Below are positions 14,802 to 23,699 of a DNA stretch of 64,000 nucleotides, one piece after another. Made by a program: the position numbers and the translations under genes. The notes under the pieces were generated by a model. That model had not been told where the DNA came from and did no database searches. It saw nothing but the letters and a program-made list of their open reading frames with translations. The number at the start of each line of letters is the position of its first letter. Positions within the stretch are counted from its first letter, which is position 1. This stretch comes from Lentibacillus sp. Marseille-P4043 (GTDB lineage Bacteria; Bacillota; Bacilli; Bacillales; Amphibacillaceae). Location of the stretch: assembly GCF_900258515.1 (NCBI RefSeq), contig NZ_LT984884.1, positions 1,984,550-2,048,549 of the forward strand, in the 5' to 3' direction.

Positions 14802-15992
14802 TTGACAAAACCAAAAGTTTATTTATCCCCACCACATCTTAGTGGAGATGAGCAATCCTATGTGAAGCAAGCGTTTGACTCTAATTGGATAGCACCACTC
14901 GGACCGAATGTAGATGCATTTGAAAAAGAGATGGCAACACTTGTTGGAACGAAAGGAGCAGCGGCAGTGAATTCGGGAACTGCTGCAATTCATTTGGCTC
15001 TTTCTTTATTAGGAATAACAAAAGGTGATACCGTATTTTGTTCTACGCTTACGTTTGTGGCAAGCGCAAATCCAATTTTGTATCAGGGCGCCGAACCAGT
15101 TTTTATTGATTCAGAACCGGAGTCATGGAATATGTCACCACAGGCATTAAAACGAGCATTTTACCATGCATCGCTAAAAGGGAAGCTGCCAAAAGCAGTT
15201 ATTGTTGTCAATCTATATGGTCAAAGTGCAAAAATGGAAGAGCTACTACTAATTTGTAATACGTATGGTGTACCTATAATTGAAGATGCTGCTGAATCAC
15301 TGGGAACGACGTATCAGGGAAAAGCGAGTGGCACATTTGGTCACTTCGGCATTTATTCATTCAATGGCAATAAAATTATCACAACTTCTGGTGGTGGAAT
15401 GCTCGTATCAAATGATGTAGAAGCCATCCAACGATCACGTTTTTTAGCTAGTCAGGCACGCGATCCTGCACCACATTATCAGCATAGTGTGATCGGCTTT
15501 AATTATCGAATGAGCAATCTTTTAGCAGGGGTCGGCAGGGCACAATTGAATGTATTAGGGAATCGAGTAAATGCAAGAAGGAGGATATTTGCACGTTATA
15601 AAAATACATTAACAAGTTTACCAGGAGTTACTTTTATGCCGGAACTCAAGGGGACAAAAACAAATCGCTGGCTAACAACATTAACCATTGATGAACAGGA
15701 AGCGGGAGTAACTGTGAATCAACTGTTAGAGGCATTTCACAAAGAAAATATTGAAGCGCGACCAGTATGGAAACCACTTCATATGCAGCCCCTTTTCCAG
15801 GGGGTCAGATACTTTCCACACAATGAAAATACACATGTAGCTGAACATCTATTTGCAACAGGCTTATGTCTTCCATCTGGATCAAACCTAACAGCTGATG
15901 AGCAACAACGCGTTATTACTTGTATAAAAGAAGAGTTTAGCAGACCAATTCTAACTAAAAGTCTTTTGATTTCAAGAAAATACGGGGTATAA
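14802..15992 (+). CDS. epsN: DegT/DnrJ/EryC1/StrS aminotransferase, EpsN-like
   Basis: A 396-residue PLP-dependent sugar aminotransferase. LSGDEQSYVKQAFDSNWIAPLG opens the fold; NSGTAAIHLALSLLGI binds the cofactor phosphate; IEDAAESLGT near residue 163 stacks on PLP; and FNGNKIITTSGGGML carries the Schiff-base Lys near 188. TTG 14802 is chosen because AAAAGGCGGTGG lies about six bases upstream; the longer frame from 14763 lacks such a site. Together with EpsC and EpsM it would make a 2,4-diacetamido-trideoxyhexose. Confidence 0.88.
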   Translation: MTKPKVYLSPPHLSGDEQSYVKQAFDSNWIAPLGPNVDAFEKEMATLVGTKGAAAVNSGTAAIHLALSLLGITKGDTVFCSTLTFVASANPILYQGAEPVFIDSEPESWNMSPQALKRAFYHASLKGKLPKAVIVVNLYGQSAKMEELLLICNTYGVPIIEDAAESLGTTYQGKASGTFGHFGIYSFNGNKIITTSGGGMLVSNDVEAIQRSRFLASQARDPAPHYQHSVIGFNYRMSNLLAGVGRAQLNVLGNRVNARRRIFARYKNTLTSLPGVTFMPELKGTKTNRWLTTLTIDEQEAGVTVNQLLEAFHKENIEARPVWKPLHMQPLFQGVRYFPHNENTHVAEHLFATGLCLPSGSNLTADEQQRVITCIKEEFSRPILTKSLLISRKYGV

Positions 15993-15996
15993 AACA

Positions 15997-16338
15997 ATGA
16001 TTGGAAAAAATATTCAGCGTATCCGCAAAAAGAAAGGGCTCACTTTATCTGAGTGTGCAGAACGTGCAAAAATATCCAAGTCGTACTTAAGTAATATCGA
16101 ACGGAATTTAAATCATAATCCGTCCATCCACATCATCGAAAAAATTGCAACAGCTTTGGGAGTTGAATTACGAACATTAATTGGATCAGGACTTGAAGCT
16201 CAACTTTTCCTAGAAAATGAATGGTTGGAATTTGTAAATGACTTGAAGAAATCAGGAATTAGGAAAGATCAACTACAGGAGTATAAAAAGGTGATTGAAT
16301 TTGCGAAATGGCAGAAAAGGCAATCAGAAAAAGAATAA
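15997..16338 (+). CDS. SinR/SlrR-like helix-turn-helix regulator inside the eps operon
   Basis: A 113-residue DNA-binding protein. The N-terminal XRE helix-turn-helix covers about residues 4-62 (NIQRIRKKKGLTLSECAERA, then ISKSYLSNIERNLNHNPSIH), nearly the SinR pattern. The C-terminal part NEWLEFVNDLKKSGIRKDQL resembles the SinI/SinR dimerisation hook, so it could pair with SinI or SinR. B. subtilis has slrR beside eps, but divergently; here the gene lies inside the operon, four bases after epsN, allowing feedback on eps expression. Confidence 0.85.
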   Translation: MIGKNIQRIRKKKGLTLSECAERAKISKSYLSNIERNLNHNPSIHIIEKIATALGVELRTLIGSGLEAQLFLENEWLEFVNDLKKSGIRKDQLQEYKKVIEFAKWQKRQSEKE

Positions 16339-16376
16339 GAATAAAAAATCATCTGTTAATAAGAGGAGAGTTAAAG

Positions 16377-17123
16377 ATGCTTGAGGTAAGTCGAATTCCC
16401 AAACGTATTCACTACTGCTGGTTTGGAGAAAAGGAAAAACCAGCAGTAGTGAACAAGTGTCTGAAAAGCTGGAGAAAACATTTAGTTGATTACGAGATTA
16501 TCGAGTGGAATGAAAAGAACTTTAACGTAAATTGTAATCTGTATGTTAAAGAAGCTTATGAGTCAAAAAAGTTTGCCTTTGTTAGTGATTATGTTAGGGT
16601 TCACGCTTTATATAATGAGGGTGGAATTTATTTAGATACGGATGTTGAAGTGTTCCAGTCGTTTGATGACCTTTTACATCACCATTCGTTTTGGGGGTTT
16701 GAACAGGAAAACTATATTGCGACAAGTACTATAGGGGCAGAAAAAGGAAATGAACTAATAAAGATTTTTTTGGATTCGTATCAAGATAAAACTTTTAACA
16801 AAGGGGATGGATGTCTTGATCAATTAACGAATGTAGCGATTGTAACCACTATTATGAAACAAATGGGTGTCAAACTGGATGGAAGCTATCAGAAACTTGT
16901 TGGATTAGGAACTTTTTATCCCCAAACGTATTTTTCACCTTATGATTATATTAATTGTAGAAAATTCATCACAGAAAAGACTTATACGATACATCATTTT
17001 TATAAAAGCTGGTTATCTCCTAAAGAAAGGTTGAAAGGAAATTTAAAAGTATTCATATCTAGAATTATCGGCGGGGAAAACATTTATAGAATTAGAAAAG
17101 CAGTATCTCGAATAGGTGGTTAG
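16377..17123 (+). CDS. GT32-like glycosyltransferase (DXD sugar-binding type)
   Basis: A 248-residue enzyme of the capsular polysaccharide/TcdB-like sugar transferase type. IPKRIHYCWFGEKEKP starts the domain, KFAFVSDYVRVHALYNEGG follows near 61, and the D-x-D metal site is IYLDTDVEVFQ near 83. ATG 16377 is chosen over the longer frame because AAGAGGAGAG lies seven bases upstream. It is coupled to the preceding regulator gene and followed by four GT4 genes; it probably adds a branch or repeat-unit sugar. Confidence 0.83.
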   Translation: MLEVSRIPKRIHYCWFGEKEKPAVVNKCLKSWRKHLVDYEIIEWNEKNFNVNCNLYVKEAYESKKFAFVSDYVRVHALYNEGGIYLDTDVEVFQSFDDLLHHHSFWGFEQENYIATSTIGAEKGNELIKIFLDSYQDKTFNKGDGCLDQLTNVAIVTTIMKQMGVKLDGSYQKLVGLGTFYPQTYFSPYDYINCRKFITEKTYTIHHFYKSWLSPKERLKGNLKVFISRIIGGENIYRIRKAVSRIGG

Positions 17124-17124
17124 T

Positions 17125-18327
17125 ATGAAAAATATTTTGATCGCCTCCTTTGATCTGGAAATAGGAGGTGTGGAAAGAAGCCTGATTAGTATGCTCGATC
17201 ATTTCGATTATGACAATTACAAGGTTGATTTGATGTTATATAGACATCAAGGGGATTTTATGAACTTGCTTACAACGGAAGTAAATTTATTAAAAGAAAT
17301 ACCACAATATGCAACGTTCAGAAAGTCAATCAGTGACATCATCAAAGAACGACATTTTAGGATTGGTATGACTAGAATTTTGTCTAAGTTAAGTGCTTAT
17401 GTAAAAGGCAAAATGAATTCAGATAATGAGTCCGGATATTATCAAATGCAACTGATGTGGAAATATGCATTATCTTATCTGCCAAAAATAAATCATCCAT
17501 ATGATGTAGCAATCAGCTATTTGTGGCCACATTATTTTATCGCTGAAAAGGTTCAGGCGAAAAAGAAAATTGCATGGATACATACAGATTATTCCACCGT
17601 GACTACAGACGTCAGCATGGACTTGAAGGTGTGGAAAAAATTTGATCATATCATTGCTGTTTCAGAGGCATGTGGCGAATCATTTTTGCGAAAATATCCT
17701 GAACTGGAGGAAAAAGTAAAGGTAATTGAAAATATTGCCTCCCCTGAACTGATAAAAAAATTGGCAGATGAAAAAGTGGATAACCCAATGGTTGATGATG
17801 ATCGGTTTAAAGTGGTTACCGTTGCCCGGCTATCCCATGCAAAAGGGATCGATCAAGCAGTGAAGGCATTAAAATTATTAAGAAACAAAGAATATGAGAA
17901 TATCGTTTGGTATGTAATTGGGTATGGTGGCGATGAAGGAATGCTGAGGAAGTTGATCAGGGAAAACGACCTTACAGACAATTTTATTTTATTGGGTAAA
18001 AAATCGAATCCCTATCCGTTTATGAAGGCAGCAGATCTTTATGTGCAACCTTCGAGATATGAGGGGAAGGCGGTTACGGTTGGTGAGGCGCAAATCCTCG
18101 CAAAGCCGGTGCTGATAACAAATTACCCGACTGCGCAAAGTCAGGTAAGGGATAAGTTTGATGGCTCAATTTGCGACTTGTCTGTTGAAGGAATAGCGGA
18201 TGGAATTGAAAGGTTATACAAGAACATCGATCAGAGGAAACAGTTGGCAAATAGCTGTAAAAAGCTAGACTATCACAATAACAATGAATTAGAAAAATTG
18301 TACAATATGTTTGATTTCGCAATATAG
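17125..18327 (+). CDS. GT4 glycosyltransferase, tandem paralogue 1
   Basis: A 400-residue GT-B enzyme. The start MKNILIASFDLEIGGVERSL carries the acceptor-side glycine loop; VVTVARLSHAKGIDQAVKAL near 235 opens the donor domain; YPFMKAADLYVQPSRYEGKA near 312 holds the E-x7-E region. ATG 17125 follows TAGGTGG by six bases. It is the first of four consecutive paralogues of about 400 residues that share this layout, including the A-W-I-H substrate segment. Confidence 0.83.
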   Translation: MKNILIASFDLEIGGVERSLISMLDHFDYDNYKVDLMLYRHQGDFMNLLTTEVNLLKEIPQYATFRKSISDIIKERHFRIGMTRILSKLSAYVKGKMNSDNESGYYQMQLMWKYALSYLPKINHPYDVAISYLWPHYFIAEKVQAKKKIAWIHTDYSTVTTDVSMDLKVWKKFDHIIAVSEACGESFLRKYPELEEKVKVIENIASPELIKKLADEKVDNPMVDDDRFKVVTVARLSHAKGIDQAVKALKLLRNKEYENIVWYVIGYGGDEGMLRKLIRENDLTDNFILLGKKSNPYPFMKAADLYVQPSRYEGKAVTVGEAQILAKPVLITNYPTAQSQVRDKFDGSICDLSVEGIADGIERLYKNIDQRKQLANSCKKLDYHNNNELEKLYNMFDFAI

Positions 18328-18345
18328 ATAGGTGGAGAGGCTGCA

Positions 18346-19545
18346 GTGAAAAAAAGTATCCTTTTTGTGATTGATTCTTTACATTGTGCAGGAGCGGAAA
18401 AAAGCTTAACAACACTTTTAGGTTTATTGGATTATCAACAGTATTCAGTAGACGTATTATTGTTTGCTCATGGAGGAGAATTTGAATCATTAGTTCCAAA
18501 AGAAGTAAATATTTTAAGTCCTCTAGCGTATACTAGATTTTCAAATTTGAGGTTTTCTGAATCTGTCATACAAGCCCTAAAGACCACTGAATTTAAAATG
18601 TTAAAGTCAAGAATGAAGTATTCGTACAAAATAAGAACGAAAAAGAGAACGATACCGCAAGAAGCTAGATTATATTGGGAAAATGTTTCAGGAGTAATAG
18701 AAGATAATTCTAAAGTATATGATATTGCAATCAGTTATGCTCAAGGTGTTCCAACGTTTTATGTAGCAGATAAAGTTAAAGCGATAAAGAAAATTGCCTG
18801 GGTGAATACTAGTTATAATTTAGAAATGAAAGAGAGAGAGTTTCAGAAGCCTTTTTATGATCAGTTCACAAATATAATAACCGTTTCACATTCAGCAAAA
18901 GCAATCTTTTTAGAAACATATCCTTTTTATTCAGATAAAGTGGAGGTTATTTACGATATAAATAACCCTGACTTTATTGTAGAGAGAGCACGATCAGAAA
19001 ATAGTTATGAAGATGAGTTTGATGGAATTAGAATTCTAACTATTGGTAGATTGGATGAAGGCAAAGGATATGATATCGCTTTGGAAGCCTGCAAAAAATT
19101 AAAAGAAACAGGCTTGAATTTTAGATGGTATGTACTAGGAAAAGGTCCTTTAAAAAAGGAAATTAACGGGTTAATACGAAGACATGATTTATTGGATCAT
19201 TTTATTTTGTTAGGTGTTGAAGCAAACCCATATCCGTTTATCAAAGATGCGGATATCTATGTACAGACATCTAGGTTTGAAGGATTTGGCCTTGCTATTG
19301 CTGAGGCACGCATGCTAAATATCCCTGTAGTTTGTACGAATTTTGGTGCAGCAGCGAATCAAATGAAACATGAGAAAAACGGGCTTGTTGTTGAGATGAA
19401 TGCAGAATCTGTTAAAGACAGTGTTTTAAGGCTAATAAATGATAGTCAATTAAACCAACGTATTGTTCATTATTTACAAACGGAAAAGAAGGGAAATCTA
19501 GAAGAATTAGACAAAATTTATCGATTAATAGGAGCAAACCAATGA
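18346..19545 (+). CDS. GT4 glycosyltransferase, tandem paralogue 2
   Basis: A 399-residue GT-B protein with the same plan as its neighbours: ILFVIDSLHCAGAEKSLTTL at the N-terminus, ILTIGRLDEGKGYDIALEAC near 222, and YPFIKDADIYVQTSRFEGFG near 300. It starts at GTG with GGTGGAGAGG upstream and overlaps the next gene by four bases. Its donor site has SRFEGFGLAIAEAR, while paralogues 3 and 4 have SRH-(E/D)-GYCI, so acceptor or donor use may differ. Confidence 0.83.
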   Translation: MKKSILFVIDSLHCAGAEKSLTTLLGLLDYQQYSVDVLLFAHGGEFESLVPKEVNILSPLAYTRFSNLRFSESVIQALKTTEFKMLKSRMKYSYKIRTKKRTIPQEARLYWENVSGVIEDNSKVYDIAISYAQGVPTFYVADKVKAIKKIAWVNTSYNLEMKEREFQKPFYDQFTNIITVSHSAKAIFLETYPFYSDKVEVIYDINNPDFIVERARSENSYEDEFDGIRILTIGRLDEGKGYDIALEACKKLKETGLNFRWYVLGKGPLKKEINGLIRRHDLLDHFILLGVEANPYPFIKDADIYVQTSRFEGFGLAIAEARMLNIPVVCTNFGAAANQMKHEKNGLVVEMNAESVKDSVLRLINDSQLNQRIVHYLQTEKKGNLEELDKIYRLIGANQ

Positions 19546-20684
19546 AGAAAAAGGTAGTATTCATGGTTATTAATATGAATGTAGGTGGAACAGAAAAAGC
19601 ATTGCTGAATATGATCGCGGAAATGCCAGAAACCAAGTTTGATATAACCGTTTTAATGTTAGAGGAATATGGAGGATTTTTGCATGAAGTCCCAAGTAGA
19701 GTAAATGTGGTGTTTGCTCAGGAATATCCTAAAATAAAAGACCTTTTAAATAAACCAACCAAAACCATGATAATAAAGCTTTTTAAAGAAGGTAAAGCGG
19801 TAAAGGCGATGAAAATATTCCTGGTTTATTTTCTGTCAAAAATGGCGAATAACAGGAGTATTTTCTTTAAATATATATTGAAAAAGGAACCTCCTATTAA
19901 TGATCACTATGATATTGCTGTAGCTTATGCGGGCCCGATGGACTTCATAAGCTATTTTGTTATTAACAAAATCAAGGCTAGAAAGAAGATTCAATGGATT
20001 CATTTTGATATTACTAAAATAGGATTTAATAAGGCATACGCTAAAAGACTCTATCAAAAGTTTGACAATATATATGTTGTATCGAAAGAAGGGAAGGCCA
20101 AATGTGTTCAAGTATTACCGGAATTAAGTGGGAAAATAGATGTTTTTTCTAATCGATATTCTCCAGACCTGGTAGTAAGGAGGGCGGAAGAAGGGCCGGG
20201 ATTTGTAGACAACTTTAAGGGGATAAGAATCCTTACGGTTGGTCGGCTTAGCAAAGAAAAAGGTCAGGATTTAGCTATACCTGTGCTAGCTATGTTAAAA
20301 GAGCAGGGGTATGATGTCAGATGGTATTGTATTGGTGATGGAAATGCTAGAGAAGAATATGAACAACTTATTAAAGAATATGGTCTCGAAAATGACTTTT
20401 TGCTATTAGGCGCTAAAACAAACCCATATCCTTTCATGAAACAGTGCAATATATATGTTCAACCGTCACGACATGAAGGATATTGCATAACCCTTTCAGA
20501 AGTTAAATGCTTCCATAAGCCAATCGTAAGCACAGAATTTACAGGCGTTTATGAGCACATTACACATGGTGAAACAGGGTTAGTCGTGAACTTTAATAAA
20601 GAGGATATGTACGATGCGATTAAACGATTCATGCAGGATTTACATATAGATTTGATTGCTGAAACGGTGGGGGATCGTAAATGA
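19542..20684 (+). CDS. GT4 glycosyltransferase, tandem paralogue 3
   Basis: A 380-residue GT-B protein. Motifs: VVFMVINMNVGGTEKALLNM, IQWIHFDITKIGFN near 149, ILTVGRLSKEKGQDLAIPVL near 229, and YPFMKQCNIYVQPSRHEGYC near 300. It overlaps both flanking genes by ATGA junctions, so translation is coupled. It is closest to paralogue 4, pointing to a recent duplication. Confidence 0.83.
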   Translation: MKKKVVFMVINMNVGGTEKALLNMIAEMPETKFDITVLMLEEYGGFLHEVPSRVNVVFAQEYPKIKDLLNKPTKTMIIKLFKEGKAVKAMKIFLVYFLSKMANNRSIFFKYILKKEPPINDHYDIAVAYAGPMDFISYFVINKIKARKKIQWIHFDITKIGFNKAYAKRLYQKFDNIYVVSKEGKAKCVQVLPELSGKIDVFSNRYSPDLVVRRAEEGPGFVDNFKGIRILTVGRLSKEKGQDLAIPVLAMLKEQGYDVRWYCIGDGNAREEYEQLIKEYGLENDFLLLGAKTNPYPFMKQCNIYVQPSRHEGYCITLSEVKCFHKPIVSTEFTGVYEHITHGETGLVVNFNKEDMYDAIKRFMQDLHIDLIAETVGDRK

Positions 20685-21874
20685 AGAAAAAAATATTGTT
20701 TATGGTAACAACGATGGATGTTGGTGGAGTAGAGAAGTCCTTGCTTTCCTTGCTCTCTGTATTGCCGAAAGCAAAGTATGACGTAACGGTTTTGTTCCTG
20801 GATAAACAAGGGGATTTATTACAGGCCATCCCAGACTGGGTAAAGGTAGAGGAAGTTAACTGGTATGAAAATGTATGGGCCAACATTATAACGCCGCCAC
20901 CACAGATCCTTCGAAATTATCTCGATGGAAAAAACTATATCAAAGCGTTTTCCTTTGGATTCACCTATTTTCTATCAAGAGAATTGAATAATAGATATCT
21001 ATATTATAAACATATCTTTAAGCGTGTACCTAAGAACCCAACTAAATATGATATTGCAATTGCATTTCAAGGCCCGACAGACATGATCGATTATTATATT
21101 GCGTATAAAGTAGATGCAAAGCAGAAAATTTCCTGGATTCATTTTGATGTATCGGAGCACTATATTGACAAGAATCTGTATGAACGGTTATACAAAAGTT
21201 TTGATAAAATATTTGTTGTTTCAAATGAAGCCAGAAAACAATTGATAGCAAAAATTCCCGAATTAGAAGGAAAAACTGAGGTATTAATGAATATTGTTTC
21301 TAAAAGGTTCATAACTAAGATGGCAAATGAGACTGTTGAATTTGATGAAAGCTACCAGGGTATTCGCATTGTAACGGTAGGAAGACTTGCGATGGAAAAA
21401 GGGCAAGACATTGCTATAAAGACCTTATCGAGGCTCCGTAAAGATGGATATGACGTAAAGTGGTATTGTATCGGTGATGGAGAGCATAGGGGGAAATATA
21501 AAGATGTAATTAATGAGTTTAATTTAAACAGTGAATTCATTTTATTAGGATCTAAATTAAATCCATATCCATATATAGCACAGTCTGATATTTATGTGCA
21601 GCCATCACGACATGATGGGTATTGTATAGCATTGGCTGAAGCTAAATGTTTAAATAAGCCAATTGTTGCTACAAATTTTATTGGAGCATATGAACAAATT
21701 ATAAACGGAGAGAATGGTTGGATCGTAAGTACATCACAAGATGCATTGTATAAGAAAATAAAATTTCTCATCGATCACCCAAATCAACAAGCTAAACTTA
21801 TAGAGAATTTATCAAAAACTGAAATTGACACAACTTCAGAGGTAGATAAGTTAATTAATTATATAAAGGTGTGA
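20681..21874 (+). CDS. GT4 glycosyltransferase, tandem paralogue 4
   Basis: A 397-residue GT-B protein: ILFMVTTMDVGGVEKSLLSL at the start, ISWIHFDVSEHYIDKNLYER near 149, IVTVGRLAMEKGQDIAIKTL near 229, and IYVQPSRHDGYCIALAEAKC near 307. It resembles paralogue 3 along its whole length. Coupled to its neighbour by an ATGA overlap and followed immediately by the exporter gene. Confidence 0.83.
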   Translation: MKKKILFMVTTMDVGGVEKSLLSLLSVLPKAKYDVTVLFLDKQGDLLQAIPDWVKVEEVNWYENVWANIITPPPQILRNYLDGKNYIKAFSFGFTYFLSRELNNRYLYYKHIFKRVPKNPTKYDIAIAFQGPTDMIDYYIAYKVDAKQKISWIHFDVSEHYIDKNLYERLYKSFDKIFVVSNEARKQLIAKIPELEGKTEVLMNIVSKRFITKMANETVEFDESYQGIRIVTVGRLAMEKGQDIAIKTLSRLRKDGYDVKWYCIGDGEHRGKYKDVINEFNLNSEFILLGSKLNPYPYIAQSDIYVQPSRHDGYCIALAEAKCLNKPIVATNFIGAYEQIINGENGWIVSTSQDALYKKIKFLIDHPNQQAKLIENLSKTEIDTTSEVDKLINYIKV

Positions 21875-21879
21875 AGACA

Positions 21880-23652
21880 TTGAAAGAAGTAATCAAAAAA
21901 TTACTAGTTCTTTTTGACAAAAGAGAAAAGAAAAAATTATTAATCCTATTGGGTATGATGATTGTAGCAGCAATGTTAGAGACACTTGGAATAGGATTGA
22001 TTGTGCCATTTGTAGGAATTGTAACAAATCCAAATATTGTTAAAGAACAAGCAGTACTATCAGCTATATATGAATTTTTTAAATTTCCATCTTTACATTC
22101 ATTTATTATTTTCTCGGTAATTATATTGCTTTTTGTTTTTGTCTTTAAAAACCTTTATTTATTTTTATTTAACTATGCACAGATTAGAGTTGTATTAAAT
22201 CAACAAGTTAAATTGTCGTATAAGTTATTTAAAGAATATTTAACTAAAAATTATTCCTTTCATCTACAACGGAATACGTCAGAACTATTAAGAAATATTA
22301 ACGATGAAATTCCTACAGTCTTTCAAGGAATTATCATATCATCTTTTCAATTATTTACAGAAATACTTGTTATCACATGTATATCTATTCTGCTTTTAGT
22401 AACAGCCCCATTTGCTACTATCATTGCTTCTATTTTATTAAGTGGAAGCATTTTTTTATTCTTCAAGATCTTTCGGCAAAAAATTAAACAGTTAGGTGAG
22501 GAAGAACAAAAACTTAAAGGAACGATGATTAAGTGGGTCAATCAAGGACTAGGGGCTACGAAAGAGGTGAAAGTGTCAGGAAAGGAAAACTTTTTTATTA
22601 ATGCTTATACAGAACAAAGTAGGGCAAAAGCTATCAATAACAGGTATATGAGCATGCTTGAAATAGTTCCACGGATATTTTTGGAAACATTACTGGTTGC
22701 TATTGTTCTAATAACGTTACTAATTATTGTTTTTCAAGATATAAATACAACACAACTAGTTTCTACGATGGCTCTATTTGCGATGGCTGCATTTCGACTT
22801 ATGCCTTCAATTAATCGTGTGATGGGGTTGGTCACTACTATACGCTATAGCCAACCTGCATTGCATGTTGTCTATGAGGATTTGATTCTGACGAAGGAGC
22901 AGTTTCAAGATGACGATGACAAAGAGGTAATGAATATTGAAAAAGATAAGCGAGTGTTCCGTGATTGTATACAATTGAATGATGTTTCATTTCACTATCC
23001 GGATCAAGAAGAATACTCAGTTAAGGATGTCTCATTAACAATTCCGATTGGTCAGTCAGTTGCTTTTATTGGAGAGTCCGGTGCTGGGAAAACAACACTT
23101 GTTGATATAATATTGGGATTGTTCCGTCCAGAGAAAGGAAACGTATTGGTAGATGGTAAAAAATTATCGGAACAAAAAGCATTATGGCAAAATAAAATAG
23201 GATACATTCCACAATCTATATACCTGTCTGACGATACTATTCGAGGTAATGTTGCTTTCGGTCTAGACGGTGATATGATTGACGATCAAGCGGTTTGGAG
23301 TGCATTAGAACAAGCACAACTAAAGGATTTCGTTAATGGGCTTCCAAAAAAATTAGATACGTTTGTGGGGGAAAATGGAATCAGATTATCAGGTGGTCAA
23401 CGTCAACGAATTGGCATCGCAAGGGCTTTATACCATAATCCGGAAATATTATTCATGGATGAAGCAACATCATCGCTTGATAATGAGACAGAAAAAGAGA
23501 TAATGAAGGCGTTCGATGGGTTGAAGGGAAATAAAACGTTAATTATTATTGCACATAGACTTAGTACCATTGAAAACTGTGACATCGTGTTTAAGATCAA
23601 TAAAGGTAGACTTATATCGGCAACCAACAAATTAGCTGAATCAATTATGTAA
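21880..23652 (+). CDS. ABC exporter (fused permease and ATPase), eps-associated
   Basis: A 590-residue half-transporter with an N-terminal six-helix membrane domain (about 20-320) and a C-terminal ATPase: Walker A FIGESGAGKTTLVDI near 395, signature RLSGGQRQRIGIARAL near 500, Walker B ILFMDEATSSLDNE near 520, and the H-loop IIAHRLST. TTG 21880 is preferred because AAAGGTGTGA would overlap the earlier GTG 21871. It lacks a C39 peptidase domain. It could export a glycan intermediate or a peptide; a second ABC exporter lies in the RiPP operon. Confidence 0.87.
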   Translation: MKEVIKKLLVLFDKREKKKLLILLGMMIVAAMLETLGIGLIVPFVGIVTNPNIVKEQAVLSAIYEFFKFPSLHSFIIFSVIILLFVFVFKNLYLFLFNYAQIRVVLNQQVKLSYKLFKEYLTKNYSFHLQRNTSELLRNINDEIPTVFQGIIISSFQLFTEILVITCISILLLVTAPFATIIASILLSGSIFLFFKIFRQKIKQLGEEEQKLKGTMIKWVNQGLGATKEVKVSGKENFFINAYTEQSRAKAINNRYMSMLEIVPRIFLETLLVAIVLITLLIIVFQDINTTQLVSTMALFAMAAFRLMPSINRVMGLVTTIRYSQPALHVVYEDLILTKEQFQDDDDKEVMNIEKDKRVFRDCIQLNDVSFHYPDQEEYSVKDVSLTIPIGQSVAFIGESGAGKTTLVDIILGLFRPEKGNVLVDGKKLSEQKALWQNKIGYIPQSIYLSDDTIRGNVAFGLDGDMIDDQAVWSALEQAQLKDFVNGLPKKLDTFVGENGIRLSGGQRQRIGIARALYHNPEILFMDEATSSLDNETEKEIMKAFDGLKGNKTLIIIAHRLSTIENCDIVFKINKGRLISATNKLAESIM

Positions 23653-23699
23653 ACATGGGGGGATGCTTACATTAAGTAAATGAATAGGGGGAGACTAAA

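Noticed and set aside
21880..23652. Bacteriocin exporter with peptidase domain
   Set aside because: No N-terminal C39 peptidase domain; the protein begins directly with membrane helices.
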